A stretch of 64,000 bases of DNA from contig JBNKKR010000015.1 of assembly GCA_050291935.1 (NCBI GenBank), positions 1-64,000 on the forward strand, written 5' to 3'. The first letter of the stretch is position 1. The number at the start of each line of letters is the position of its first letter. The position numbers and the translations under genes were made by a program. This DNA is from Desulfocapsa sp050291935 (GTDB lineage: Bacteria > Desulfobacterota > Desulfobulbia > Desulfobulbales > Desulfocapsaceae). This document shows positions 40,834-49,535 of the stretch, piece by piece. The notes beneath the pieces are model-generated. The model saw nothing but the letters and a program-made list of their open reading frames with translations, made no database searches and was not told the origin of the DNA.

Positions 40834-42276
40834 ATGGACCAACTGTTTATTCTACCACCCCTTGACCCGATTCTTCCTGAAATCTTTCTACTCTGCACAG
40901 GCGTCGCCTTGGTGGTTCTGGACCTGCTCTTTCCGCGTGACCGGGAATTACTGACTCGAATAACTTGCGTTGCGGGATTAGGTTTAATTGGCCTACTCTT
41001 TTATCAACAACCGTCCACCACGTTTGGGTCGATGTTTATTGTTGATGGCTATGCCATTTTCTTCAAGATTGTCTGTTTGATTGGACTACTTCTCGCAGTC
41101 CTGCTCTCCGGAACCTATCTTGATCGTGAGGGGATTTACCAAGGAGAATATTTCTCACTGATGGTCTTTTCTGTTGTTGGCATGATGATAATGGCCTCGG
41201 CTGGAGACCTTATCGTTGTGTATCTTGGCCTTGAACTGATGGCCTTATCCATTTATTGCCTGGTGGGAATTCAGAAGCGTGAATCCCGTGCCAATGAAGC
41301 TGCATTAAAATATTTCCTTATGGGATCTTTTTCCTCGGCCATGTTGCTCTTTGGAATGTCTTTGATTTATGGTCTAACAGGAACTACGGATTTACACGGA
41401 ATCGGTCAAGCCGTCCAACACACACTTTCACCGGATGTAAAGGCGCCATTAATGGTAGGCTTTGTGCTCGTCCTGGCTGGATTCTTTTTTAAGGTTGCTG
41501 CGGTTCCATTTCACTTTTGGGCACCTGATATTTATGAGGGCGCACCGACTTCCATAACCGCCTTTATGTCAGTTGCCCCAAAAGCTGCAAGTTTTGCCGT
41601 GCTTGGTCGTATCCTTCTGGTTGCATTTGGTGGACTGCACAACAACTGGGACATACTCATCTCCTGTATTGCTTTACTGACCATGGGATTAGGATCTGTT
41701 GTTGCCTTGTCCCAAACAAGCATCAAACGAATGCTTGCCTATTCGTCCATCAGCCATGCTGGATATGCCCTTCTTGGCCTCTTACCAGGTACACCAGAAG
41801 GTCTTTCTGCCACCATGTCTTATATGCTTATTTATGGTTTTATGAATATGGGAGCTTTTGCAATTCTTATTCTTATGGTGGGTGAAAGTGATCGTAATGA
41901 ATCTCTTGATTGCTATAAAGGGCTTGCTGATTCGCAGCCTTTGCTTGCTGCTGTGATGCTGCTTTTCTTTTTCTCCCTTGCTGGTATCCCGCCTACGGCT
42001 GGATTTATTGGTAAATTCTACCTCATTAAAACGGCTCTTGCAGCTGGATATACCCTTACAGTGATTGGTGCGGTGCTTTTTTCCGGTGTATCAGCCTTTT
42101 TCTACCTGCGTATTATCCGCCATATGTATATGAGCCCTGCTGAAGAGACGTTACCCGTCGTTCATACACCAGCTTTGCGAATGGTGCTTTGGATTGGAGT
42201 AATAGGGGTGGTAACTCTGGGAGTACTTCCAGGTACTATGCTCAACTGGGCTGTCAGTTCTATAATTGGCTTATAA
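40834..42276 (+). CDS. nuoN: NADH-quinone oxidoreductase-type subunit N
   Basis: The 480-residue antiporter-like subunit has VYLGLELMALSIYCLVGIQK with the essential Glu, FFKVAAVPFHFWAPDIYEGAPTSITAFMS with Lys and Pro, and SQTSIKRMLAYSSISHAGYALLG. ATG 40834 follows GGAG, with a GTG just before it. It is the last gene of the operon and the third pump-like subunit, so the membrane arm is complete. Confidence 0.95.
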   Translation: MDQLFILPPLDPILPEIFLLCTGVALVVLDLLFPRDRELLTRITCVAGLGLIGLLFYQQPSTTFGSMFIVDGYAIFFKIVCLIGLLLAVLLSGTYLDREGIYQGEYFSLMVFSVVGMMIMASAGDLIVVYLGLELMALSIYCLVGIQKRESRANEAALKYFLMGSFSSAMLLFGMSLIYGLTGTTDLHGIGQAVQHTLSPDVKAPLMVGFVLVLAGFFFKVAAVPFHFWAPDIYEGAPTSITAFMSVAPKAASFAVLGRILLVAFGGLHNNWDILISCIALLTMGLGSVVALSQTSIKRMLAYSSISHAGYALLGLLPGTPEGLSATMSYMLIYGFMNMGAFAILILMVGESDRNESLDCYKGLADSQPLLAAVMLLFFFSLAGIPPTAGFIGKFYLIKTALAAGYTLTVIGAVLFSGVSAFFYLRIIRHMYMSPAEETLPVVHTPALRMVLWIGVIGVVTLGVLPGTMLNWAVSSIIGL

Positions 42277-42287
42277 GTAAGCTTGAT

Positions 42288-42326
42288 ACCACCCAGGGCT
42301 CTCTTTTCGGTACCACCTTGGGTGGT
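42288..42326 (+). terminator. Stem-loop terminating the nuo operon
   Basis: ACCACCCAGG (42288-42297) pairs with CCTTGGGTGGT (42316-42326) with one bulge. A second bulged stem with ACACCGGT/ACCGGTGT and CTGCTCA/TGAGCAG arms follows at about 42347-42400. Neither is followed by a strong T-run. Confidence 0.5.
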
Positions 42327-42420
42327 GTAAGGCGTATGAGCAGACAAGCTGCTCAACTCAGCTTTACACCGGTGTACAGGTCCATCACCGGTGTGAGCAG
42401 AAATGTAATTGAATATTGTT

Positions 42421-43305
42421 TCACTTCCCCTTGCTTGCCGTATGTTCCTGCCTGTTCTTATTCACGTTCACATACAAAGTGGCAAGTCCTGTTTTTTCTT
42501 TTCTGTGAGGACTTGGCTTTTGCGTTGTTTTCTTCTTTCCCATTGAACCTAATGGGGCCTTTCTTTGGCTAAACACTATCTTTGAGCATGTTATATGCAA
42601 ACGATTCTCCCGCAATGGACAACTATTATATATTGTCAGCCCCACATCACGCATAGCTCCCATTTGTTGTATAGCCAGCGCTCCCTCAAAGATCCCCAGC
42701 CCTGCATTAAGTGGGAGTCCATCTTTAAAAAAAATCCATCCTGTTTCTGTGGATTTTTTATTGGTAATTGCCAAAGTACAAGTCAGTTTATCCATTTCGA
42801 TAAGCTGTAACGTCAAAGCTATTGAGATCCCCGTCATCTTTCCTTGGCAAAAAAATGTACTTAATGCTGTCAAAATAGCAGACGCCAATGATACTTGAGA
42901 ATACGGTGCAGCTATAATCCTACCTTTGGAGGACAAACTGTCCACTGTTCCTACCCTTTTCTTCTTTTTCTCATCAATTACTAGGAGCGGGATTCGGGAT
43001 CTATTTTTACTAAGATAGGATTTAATTTCCTGAGAGGCTATGGACGCTTCAAAGGATGCATCCATAAAAAGAAGTGAAAACCGGGTACTTGCCATATAAC
43101 GGTGAATATCTTCATCAGGGTCCACTGAACTAAGCCCAAATGAATCATTAAAATGCTGAAACACGCCCAAGAGCTGCTGGAGACTCTCTTTTCGCATTCC
43201 TATGGCTAAACAATTTGTTCGCATGCTCACATACCTATCAAGTAACAGAGAACCATTGGCAGGCCCCGGTATAGAAACCCATTGCACCATCTCACGCAAT
43301 GACAC
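42421..43305 (-). CDS. Receiver-like / DUF4388 signalling protein
   Basis: The 294-residue protein has an N-terminal half reminiscent of a degenerate CheY-like receiver (TRFSLLFMDASFEASIASQE, RSRIPLLVIDEKKKKRVG), with an Asp after the hydrophobic strand. The C-terminal half (~residues 155-225) matches the DUF4388/PatA N-terminal style: ISIALTLQLIEMDKLTCTLA, TGWIFFKDGLPLNAGLGIFE and GALAIQQMG. DUF4388 proteins occur in gliding, chemosensory and output regulation. The tail is Lys-rich. It runs toward the nuo operon; no partner is adjacent. Assignment is by pattern and moderately uncertain. Confidence 0.6.
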   Translation of the reverse strand: MSLREMVQWVSIPGPANGSLLLDRYVSMRTNCLAIGMRKESLQQLLGVFQHFNDSFGLSSVDPDEDIHRYMASTRFSLLFMDASFEASIASQEIKSYLSKNRSRIPLLVIDEKKKKRVGTVDSLSSKGRIIAAPYSQVSLASAILTALSTFFCQGKMTGISIALTLQLIEMDKLTCTLAITNKKSTETGWIFFKDGLPLNAGLGIFEGALAIQQMGAMRDVGLTIYNSCPLRENRLHITCSKIVFSQRKAPLGSMGKKKTTQKPSPHRKEKTGLATLYVNVNKNRQEHTASKGK

Positions 43306-43493
43306 AGAAGATTTTCAAAACACCAACAAATTGTATAACAATACCATCAAAAGCATGCACAAGTAAAATTTATAAAAAATATATCTCCCATTAATTTTAT
43401 TTAACACCATGCCGATCGTTCATTGCCATCCTTCCCCATCACTTAGTTTACTAAACCATCATTTTGCATAAATAGTTTATGATTTTTTCAATA

Positions 43494-43522
43494 TTGACAA
43501 ACCACCCTAGTTAGTTTAAAAT
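43494..43522 (+). promoter_or_regulatory. Promoter of the AbiE operon
   Basis: TTGACA (43494-43499) and TAAAAT (43517-43522) are 17 bases apart, 33 bases before abiEi. Nearby A+T-rich repeats around 43445-43480 (GTTTACTAAAC, an 11-base palindrome) could be AbiEi binding sites, since AbiEi represses its operon by binding inverted repeats. Confidence 0.7.
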
Positions 43523-43554
43523 AAAATCAAATATCATAAAAATAGTATGCAATA

Positions 43555-44340
43555 ATGAAACCCCATAAACCACCCCAAACATTACTTCAGGAAGTCCCAG
43601 ATGGCCTGGTCGTCACTCGGAAACGGCTGCTAGCAATGGGGTTTGGCAGACCATCCATAGACTACTTCATAAGAAGTGGCAAGCTGACAGCAATAGGGCA
43701 TGGAGTGTACCGTCGTCCCGGTCCCCCTTTAAAGTGGGAGCACATAATATATTCTCTGACCCAACTGAATTATCAAGTCCACATCGGCTCACGATCTGCT
43801 CTTGATCTTTCCGGATTTGCTCATTACCTACCATTAGGGGGAGTGCCATCAATACATGTCTATTGTAAAAAAAAGCTCCCAACCTGGCTTTCTTCCATAA
43901 CGGGCAAAACCATCATCGAGCCTCGCAGCTTCAACCTTTTAACCGATCTACTAGACACCGCTATCGAAGAAAGAGCATTTGGGCATTGGGATTGGCCGAT
44001 ACCCTTTGCTTCTCAAGAACTAGCCCTATTAGAAATGGCTGATGAGGTGACGGACGAGGCTGACTTTATCGCCGCAGACAAGTATTTTGAGACAGCAACG
44101 ACATTACGTCCCAAGCTACTCAACAGGCTCTTATCAAACTCGAAAAGAATCGGTACCAACAGGCTTTTTCTCTGGTTTCTCAAAAGGCACAATCTTCCCG
44201 TTCTCAACTCCTTGAAACTGTCTGAAATCAATTTCGGAAAAGGCAAGCGGATGATTATACGGGGAGGTGCCCTCAACAAAGAATTTCAAATAACAGTTCC
44301 CAGAGGAATGGCCTATGACAATCAATCCAATTTTTTCTAA
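43555..44340 (+). CDS. AbiEi-type antitoxin (type IV toxin-antitoxin)
   Basis: The 261-residue protein has an N-terminal winged helix (DGLVVTRKRLLAMGFGRPSI, DYFIRSGKLTAIGHGVYRRP) and an AbiEi_3-like C-terminal domain (YQVHIGSRSALDLSGFAHYL, IHVYCKKKLPTWL, LALLEMADEV). AbiEi is the DNA-binding antitoxin of AbiE systems, which abort phage infection. It overlaps the toxin gene by 26 bases. It looks intact, which would be expected if it has lost its toxin but still binds its operator. Confidence 0.85.
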   Translation: MKPHKPPQTLLQEVPDGLVVTRKRLLAMGFGRPSIDYFIRSGKLTAIGHGVYRRPGPPLKWEHIIYSLTQLNYQVHIGSRSALDLSGFAHYLPLGGVPSIHVYCKKKLPTWLSSITGKTIIEPRSFNLLTDLLDTAIEERAFGHWDWPIPFASQELALLEMADEVTDEADFIAADKYFETATTLRPKLLNRLLSNSKRIGTNRLFLWFLKRHNLPVLNSLKLSEINFGKGKRMIIRGGALNKEFQITVPRGMAYDNQSNFF

Positions 44341-45039
44341 TCAGGTGCGGTTGCTCGTTGCCGCGTTACCGCAAGTATTCAAAGAAAATTGTTTTGCGTT
44401 GAAAGGTGGCACAGCAATCAATCTTTTCGTCAGAGAAATGCCTCGGTTGTCTGTCGATATTGATCTTACATATCTTCCAGTTGAACCAAGAGACGCTTCA
44501 TTACAATCAATAGACACAGCTCTGAAAAGAATTGGTACCAATATCGAAAAGCACATTCCAGGGGAAGCAGTCACAGCCAACAAAATGCACGGCCTCCCGT
44601 TCTGCAACCGAGTTCAGGTTGTCAAAGATGGTGCACTGATCAAAATAGAAGTTTCACCGGTTCTCCGGGGTTCAGTTTTCCCAATAGCAGTTCAATCTCT
44701 TACTTCACCGGTAGAAGAAATGTTCGGGGCAGCCCAAATGCGTCTGTTAAATTTCCTAGACCTTTACGGGGGCAAAATATGTGCAGCGCTGGACAGACAA
44801 CACCCAAGAGATTTATTGACATAAGATATCTACTTGATAATGAAGGAATTACAGAGGATTTAAAAAATAGCTTTTTGGTTTACCTGATAAGTCACAATCG
44901 TCCTATCGCTGAATTGTTGGCCCCATCCCCTAAAGATATCAGGAAATCATTTGATCGAGAATTTACAGGGATGACTTTCGATGAAGTCAGTCTAGATGAT
45001 TTATATAAGGTTCTTCAAACGAATCTGTGGGTAAAATGA
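44315..45039 (+). pseudogene. AbiEii-type nucleotidyltransferase toxin, frameshifted and truncated
   Basis: The first frame (44315-44824) encodes FALKGGTAINLFVREMPRLS and VDIDLTYLP, the nucleotidyltransferase GGT and DxD motifs of AbiEii (PF08843), up to CAALDRQHPRDLL. It then stops at TGA. Adding one base near 44815-44819 (TTTATTGAC) restores the family sequence (F)DIRYLLDNEGITEDLKNSF and VYLISHNRPIAEL in the next frame. That frame runs to 45039, but its last nine codons lie in the left terminal repeat of an ISL3 element, so the true C-terminus is missing. Two independent lesions suggest the toxin is dead. Confidence 0.85.
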
Positions 45040-45046
45040 GTCAAAT

Positions 45047-45122
45047 AGCATGGATGAAATTGAATTAAAGGTCAAGCCCTCCGGGTCGCTGCGCGAACCT
45101 TGATTTCAATTTAATCCATGCT
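45047..45122. repeat. Inverted repeat inside the ISL3 left end
   Basis: AGCATGGATGAAATTGAATT at 45047 onward pairs imperfectly with the stretch ending AATTTAATCCATGCT at 45122, around a G+C-rich centre (CCCTCCGGGTCGCTGCGCG). It is palindromic, non-coding and may be a separate small repeat inside the element's leader. Confidence 0.55.
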
Positions 45123-45140
45123 CAATCTGTAGTTATTGTT

Positions 45141-45164
45141 TTTCAAAACAAAAATGTTTTGAAA
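45141..45164 (+). terminator. Short hairpin upstream of the ISL3 transposase
   Basis: TTTCAAAACA (45141-45150) and TGTTTTGAAA (45155-45164) are perfect 10-base arms with a 4-base loop. It may stop transcription entering from outside the element. Confidence 0.55.
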
Positions 45165-45171
45165 TCAAGTA

Positions 45172-45241
45172 TGCATTCAGTCCGATCAGTGAGTAAGTTC
45201 ATTGATCTCGACCAAGATCCTAAAAAGGAGGACTGAATGCA
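45172..45241 (+). promoter_or_regulatory. Inverted repeat that can mask the transposase start
   Basis: TGCATTCAGTCC (45172-45183) is exactly complementary to GGACTGAATGCA (45230-45241). The right arm contains the ATG (45237-45239) and part of the AAGGAGGA ribosome site (45225-45232). In a transcript entering from upstream, the stem would cover the start, limiting transposase made by read-through. Confidence 0.7.
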
Positions 45242-46490
45242 CATAAAGACTTTGCTCAATTATACGTCAAAATACAAGGGTTTTGTTTTCCAACACTCTC
45301 AGTTATGTCGCGATACAAACAGAATTCTAGTTTCAGTTGTACCAAGGAAAAACAGCAAGCCTATATGTTCCAGATGTCATAAGACCGGCCCGGTATATGA
45401 CCATTTGAATCAGCGAGAGTTTCTGTTGCCACCAATTTGGAATATCGCTGTTATTCTATTGTACACAATGAGACGGGTTAATTGCCGCCATTGCGATAAA
45501 GTTGTTATTGAGCAACTTCCATGGGCTACAGGTAAATCTCCGGTCACACAACAGTTTGCGGCATTCCTCGCGTTTTGGGCAAGGAAATTGTCTTGGACTG
45601 ATACCGCCAAGTCATTCCGGGTTTCTTGGCATATTGTTGCTGACTCTGTAACATGGGTTGTCGAATGGGGGCTGGCTAACCGTACTATTGATAATATTAC
45701 TGCCATAGGCGTTGACGAAATCCAATATCGTGGAGGGCATAAATACCTGACCCTCGTGTACCAGATCGATAAGCATTGTCGCCGTTTACTTTGGATCGGC
45801 AAAGATCGCAAGAAGAAGACATTGCATACATTCTGTGACTTTCTTGGCACCAAACGCTGCGAAGCCATTGAATTTGTTTGCTCCGATATGTGGCGAGCCT
45901 ACATAACGGTAATTGGTGAGCGTTTCCACAATGCTGTCCATGTTCTTGATCGTTTTCATATTGTCGGACATTTGAATAAAGCTGTTGATGATGTCAGACG
46001 TTCCGAGGTCAAAGAACTAAAAGCAGCTGGTGAGCCAGCGTATCTAAAAAAATGTCGTTGGATTTTCCTGAAAAAAAGAAATCGGCTGTGGGGGAAATCC
46101 AGGGCTCGCTTACGTGATCTTTTGAATCTGAATTTACGGACGGTCAAAGCATATCTGTTTAAAGAGGATTTTGACCACCTCTGGTCTTACAAAAGTGTTA
46201 CCTGGGCTGATAAATTTATAAATGATTGGACTAAGGACGTCATGCGCCATCGAAGCCTTCCAGAGTTAAAGAAATTTGCCAAGATGGTTCGAAGTCATCA
46301 GGAACTGATTCTCAACTATTTTCGTGCCCAAAAAGAGCTTTCTTCGAGGATAGTAGAGGGCTTCAACAACAAAGCAAAGCTGACCATCAGAAAATCCTAC
46401 GGTTTTCGGAGCGATAAATTGCGTGAAATAGCCTTGTATCATACGCTTGGCAATTTACCGGTTCCTGAAATCACCCACAGATTTGTTTGA
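45237..46490 (+). CDS. ISL3-family transposase
   Basis: The 417-residue DDE-type transposase (PF01610) has an N-terminal zinc-finger region (ICSRCHKTGPVYDH and RVNCRHC), an HTH segment (WTDTAKSFRVSWHIVADSV) and the catalytic core. The core shows ITAIGVDEIQYRGGHKYLTL (first Asp), CSDMWRAYITVI (second Asp) and SRIVEGFNNKAKLTIRKSYG (Glu). AAGGAGGA lies five bases before the ATG. The stop codon (46488-46490) falls inside the right terminal repeat. It is intact and may be active. Confidence 0.94.
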   Translation: MHIKTLLNYTSKYKGFVFQHSQLCRDTNRILVSVVPRKNSKPICSRCHKTGPVYDHLNQREFLLPPIWNIAVILLYTMRRVNCRHCDKVVIEQLPWATGKSPVTQQFAAFLAFWARKLSWTDTAKSFRVSWHIVADSVTWVVEWGLANRTIDNITAIGVDEIQYRGGHKYLTLVYQIDKHCRRLLWIGKDRKKKTLHTFCDFLGTKRCEAIEFVCSDMWRAYITVIGERFHNAVHVLDRFHIVGHLNKAVDDVRRSEVKELKAAGEPAYLKKCRWIFLKKRNRLWGKSRARLRDLLNLNLRTVKAYLFKEDFDHLWSYKSVTWADKFINDWTKDVMRHRSLPELKKFAKMVRSHQELILNYFRAQKELSSRIVEGFNNKAKLTIRKSYGFRSDKLREIALYHTLGNLPVPEITHRFV

Positions 46491-46639
46491 AGAGGCAGAA
46501 ATAACATTACACAGGAACAAAAACAATCTTTTTTCCCGTCAAAAAGGGAAAATCCGATGACAATTTCACAAACAGCACTCCTTTCACCCAAAAACATTGA
46601 TTATCCCCTGCTAACAGGGACGAGATTGTTTTAAATTAT

Positions 46640-47848
46640 TCAATCCGGGCTCCAAGGCGTACTTGATCTGACTTCATTCAGTCCAAACCGCACCCCCTGA
46701 TGATCTGCCGGATTCAGCCAGAGCAGTCTTTCAAAAACGACAGCAGCCTCTTCAAATTGACTCAAGCGCCAAAGGCAAAGGCCGTATCCGCAAAGGCAAC
46801 GGAGAAATGGCCGATTATCAATCAACCCCCAGGGAAGCAAACCAATAAAACTTTCTTCCAGTGACAGCTCTCCAATACGTACTCCCGCCTTGAAATATTT
46901 TATGGCTGATTCAGGAAAAGAGTCAAAGTCCAAATTCCCGAGATGGGCGTACGCATCAAGGCAGCGCATATCCATTTCCAAAAGCTGCATGAGCAGTTGC
47001 CGGGCTCCGGAAATATCTCCCGCCTGACTCAATTCACTAGCCTCAATAACAGGATCGGAAAACGGATCGTCAAGATCCATGCCCGGCAGGATTTGTTCCA
47101 TTTTGTATTGTGGTCGTGCACCCCAGGCTAAAATTGCCTGCATCCACGATTCGAGGGGAGCTTCTTCGTCACGCCAGTATTCGTCAGTTGGATCCCACTC
47201 ACCACAACCCTCAAGTCCAAGGGGTTGTAAGCCGAGTTTGACCGCATCAAGACGTACCCGGATTATCTTACCGGAAAGATAAGGGTGGCCACTAAAATGC
47301 CATTGCTTACCAGGATCGACTGTAATAATCCAGCCGGGAAAAGCTTGATGAAGAGAACCAGTTCGAAGAGTGACAACTCTCTTCGTTTCCGGAATCAAAC
47401 ACCGGCAGGCTTTTTCCTTTACTGAGACTACTATCAATTCGACCGGTTTACTCGTATCAATATCATCTTCCTGTACCTTGTGACGTATCGCTCTGTTTTG
47501 TTGCGAAGGTGAGCTTTCAGGAAAAGGCTCAAGTCCCAGCCAATAGCGATATACTGCCATGGTAGTACTTGCCCTGGTACCAGAAGGAAAAACTATATCT
47601 GCGGCTGCAATTTTATAGTCCTCACCATTCTCTTTCCGGCACGAGGCCATCAAACCCTGTCGGATATTACCGGAATAATCAATTGCGAGAACAGACACCG
47701 GTTCCCCGACGACAAAAGCGTCAACGGGGAACACAAGCTGCTCTTCAACGTATTGCTGCACGGCCCATATCTGTTCCTCGTCGTTGTAGGCATCAACCAA
47801 AACTTCTTGCAGCAACATTTCTAAATCAGAGACATTTTTCTTATCCAT
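46640..47848 (-). CDS. TPR-containing cytoplasmic protein, conserved, unknown role
   Basis: The 402-residue soluble protein has no signal or membrane segment. Residues ~50-200 form a mixed domain (RQGLMASCRKENGEDYKIAA, VSVKEKACRCLIPET). The C-terminal ~150 residues read as TPR-like helical pairs: ISGARQLLMQLLEMDMRCLD, AYAHLGNLDFD, AIKYFKAGVRIGELSLEESF and EEAAVVFERLLWLNPADHQG. The block LPWGLIDNRPFLRCLCGYGL with CLWRL is a strongly conserved signature that I recall from widely distributed but uncharacterised proteins. It is encoded alone, next to the ISL3 element. Function unknown. Confidence 0.7.
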   Translation of the reverse strand: MDKKNVSDLEMLLQEVLVDAYNDEEQIWAVQQYVEEQLVFPVDAFVVGEPVSVLAIDYSGNIRQGLMASCRKENGEDYKIAAADIVFPSGTRASTTMAVYRYWLGLEPFPESSPSQQNRAIRHKVQEDDIDTSKPVELIVVSVKEKACRCLIPETKRVVTLRTGSLHQAFPGWIITVDPGKQWHFSGHPYLSGKIIRVRLDAVKLGLQPLGLEGCGEWDPTDEYWRDEEAPLESWMQAILAWGARPQYKMEQILPGMDLDDPFSDPVIEASELSQAGDISGARQLLMQLLEMDMRCLDAYAHLGNLDFDSFPESAIKYFKAGVRIGELSLEESFIGLLPWGLIDNRPFLRCLCGYGLCLWRLSQFEEAAVVFERLLWLNPADHQGVRFGLNEVRSSTPWSPD

Positions 47849-48486
47849 ACCTTACCTGCCACCCTCGTTTACAGATCACTCGATCAAAATTGCTCCAAAC
47901 GAACTTGCTCATACCGGAGCCATTTTATTTAATCAATCAATAATCCGCCAGCTTTTCAGCGACTGGCCTGCCAGTCATTCTTTTCGTAAACATCATTCTG
48001 CAGAACTTTTTCACCACCATCGCCCAAGACCGTATTGATCTTCAAACAGAATTTCATTCACCCACAAAAGCTGCTCCGGTCGCGACAAAGACGAAATGGG
48101 GACCGCCTTAAAGACAGTATCCATCCCCTCAATAATTTCCTGCGCCAAATACCCATCATCGTGTGACTCTTCTATGTGCCTTTTTCCACTATCCCACAGG
48201 ACAGCTCCAACCTCAAGTACCTCATCTGCATGGCCGCCAGAGAGTAACGCTGCCAGCAAGCATGAACTCAAGGTTGTATCGTGAAGTCACAAGAGACATT
48301 GTAGTACAATGTCAGAAAAAGTATCCGGGTAGAACGGTAAAGACTACACTGTAAGACAGAAGAAGTAGTGCCATAACGGTGTTGGCGCCAAGGCCAACTA
48401 ACTGATATTAAACGACTTTATCGTTTATGGTCACAAAATTGGGTTAGATTATGGCAAAATTTGGGTAAAACAGGGCTAAAATGAAA
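47849..48486. other. Region without a firmly supported gene
   Basis: About 640 bases separate the TPR protein and the tRNA terminator. Only the leftward fragment at 48011-48271 looks possibly coding. The part nearest the tRNA (48275-48480) has no ORF, no obvious repeat of the tRNA 3' end and no integrase gene, so I see no evidence of an integrated element. Confidence 0.5.
48011..48271 (-). pseudogene. Possible gene fragment, unknown family
   Basis: An 86-codon frame reads MSSCLLAALLSGGHADEVLE, then GYLAQEIIEGMDTVFKAVPI and SSLSRPEQLLWVNEILFEDQ before ending YGLGRWW. The segment VPISSLSRPEQLLWVNEILFE has the feel of a genuine protein helix pair, but the frame is short, has no ribosome site and ends abruptly. 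I treat it as a likely internal fragment of a larger decayed gene. Confidence 0.3.
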
Positions 48487-48520
48487 AATGGGTTAAGCCA
48501 AATTAATGGCTTAACCCATT
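48487..48520 (-). terminator. Terminator of tRNA-Phe
   Basis: AATGGGTTAAGCCA (48487-48500) and TGGCTTAACCCATT (48507-48520) form a perfect 14-bp stem with a 6-base loop. On the minus strand the stem ends in TTTTT, a good Rho-independent terminator ten bases beyond the tRNA 3' end. Confidence 0.85.
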
Positions 48521-48530
48521 GAAATTAAAG

Positions 48531-48606
<76 letters not shown>

Positions 48607-48710
48607 ACCTTTTGTGCAGTGCTATTTACTGAACATTCTCTTCTGTGTCAACAAGAAAGAAGGAAAACATCACATCTCTTTCTTTCATCCGTAGATTTCC
48701 ATTCACTTCT

Positions 48711-49535
48711 TTAGAATTTCCACGCAACCTTCAGGCCGATCTCGGTGGAATTATTCTCCGGTTCAAATAAAGCCACAAATTGGTTCCCAATAACACCGAT
48801 AACAACGGGATCTGACTCATCAATGTCCCAATAGCGGAAGAATGGTTCAATGACAAGATTTTGGTTCTGCACCACCAACGAACCTCTAACACCATATCCA
48901 TCATTTTGATCATTCTCAACATCCCCAATCCAGGAAGCGACATCTCCCATATGACTGGTCTGCGTGCCGCTCAGGAAGATATCATATTCAATTGTCACCC
49001 CGACATACCAACCATTCTCAAGATCGGTTTTAGTCGTAACACCAACAGGACTGTATGAGTACTCCGACTCCCTATCGTAACCGACTGGCATCTCCCCTGC
49101 GTCATCCTGCAAATAACGATGCCCCAGACCACAATAAGGAGTAATTGTGGTTGTGGGAGATAAAACAAAATCATATCCAATAAGCCCTCTTAGCTCAAAA
49201 AGATAGTCATCTATCCCATCATACTGATATGGAGTCCCGTCCTGCAGTGCTCCATCATAATCTACCTGGCCGTAGGCATATGAACCTTCCACCTTCATCA
49301 TAATACCATTTCGGTAGGTATAAGAGCCTACAACCCCAAACATTTCCCCACTTTCCTCCATGGTACCGGGTTCTTTGTAGGTAATCGTTGAAAGCGCTGC
49401 GCCAACTTCAAACACATGCATATCACCAATGACTATCTGTCCCGGAGCTTCTTCCACAGCCATAGCTGATCCGGTGGTAAATAATCCAAACGCAAAACAG
49501 AATACAGCACCACTGATACTTATTTTCTTCTTCAT
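48711..49535 (-). CDS. Outer-membrane beta-barrel protein
   Basis: The 274-residue protein has a signal peptide (KKISISGAVFCFAFGLFTTG, then SAMA with cleavage near AMA-VEE). The mature chain alternates polar and hydrophobic residues, with GSYTYRNGIMMKVEGSYAYG, LFELRGLIGYDFVLSPTTTI, GWYVGVTIEYDIFLSG and LVIEPFFRYWDID. It ends TEIGLKVAWKF, with the terminal Phe expected for BAM-assembled barrels. The size suggests a 10- to 12-strand barrel. I cannot name a family; similar proteins are often annotated as outer membrane beta-barrel or autotransporter-like. Confidence 0.75.
   Translation of the reverse strand: MKKKISISGAVFCFAFGLFTTGSAMAVEEAPGQIVIGDMHVFEVGAALSTITYKEPGTMEESGEMFGVVGSYTYRNGIMMKVEGSYAYGQVDYDGALQDGTPYQYDGIDDYLFELRGLIGYDFVLSPTTTITPYCGLGHRYLQDDAGEMPVGYDRESEYSYSPVGVTTKTDLENGWYVGVTIEYDIFLSGTQTSHMGDVASWIGDVENDQNDGYGVRGSLVVQNQNLVIEPFFRYWDIDESDPVVIGVIGNQFVALFEPENNSTEIGLKVAWKF

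Larger units (their letters stand above)
45009..46496 (+). mobile_element. ISL3-family insertion sequence
   Basis: The 1488-bp element has 24-base terminal inverted repeats: GGTTCTTCAAACGAATCTGT GGGT at the left (45009-45032) and the complement of GCCTCTTCAAACAAATCTGT GGGT at the right (46473-46496), 21 of 24 matching. One transposase gene fills it. ISL3 elements usually make 8-bp duplications. The flanks here, TTATATAA and AGAAATAA, match at five positions only, so the duplication is not clean. The element truncates the AbiEii toxin gene. Confidence 0.88.

Noticed and set aside
42189..42572. 127-codon forward frame after nuoN
   Set aside because: It overlaps the nuoN end, the terminator stems and the antisense of the DUF4388 gene; no family features.
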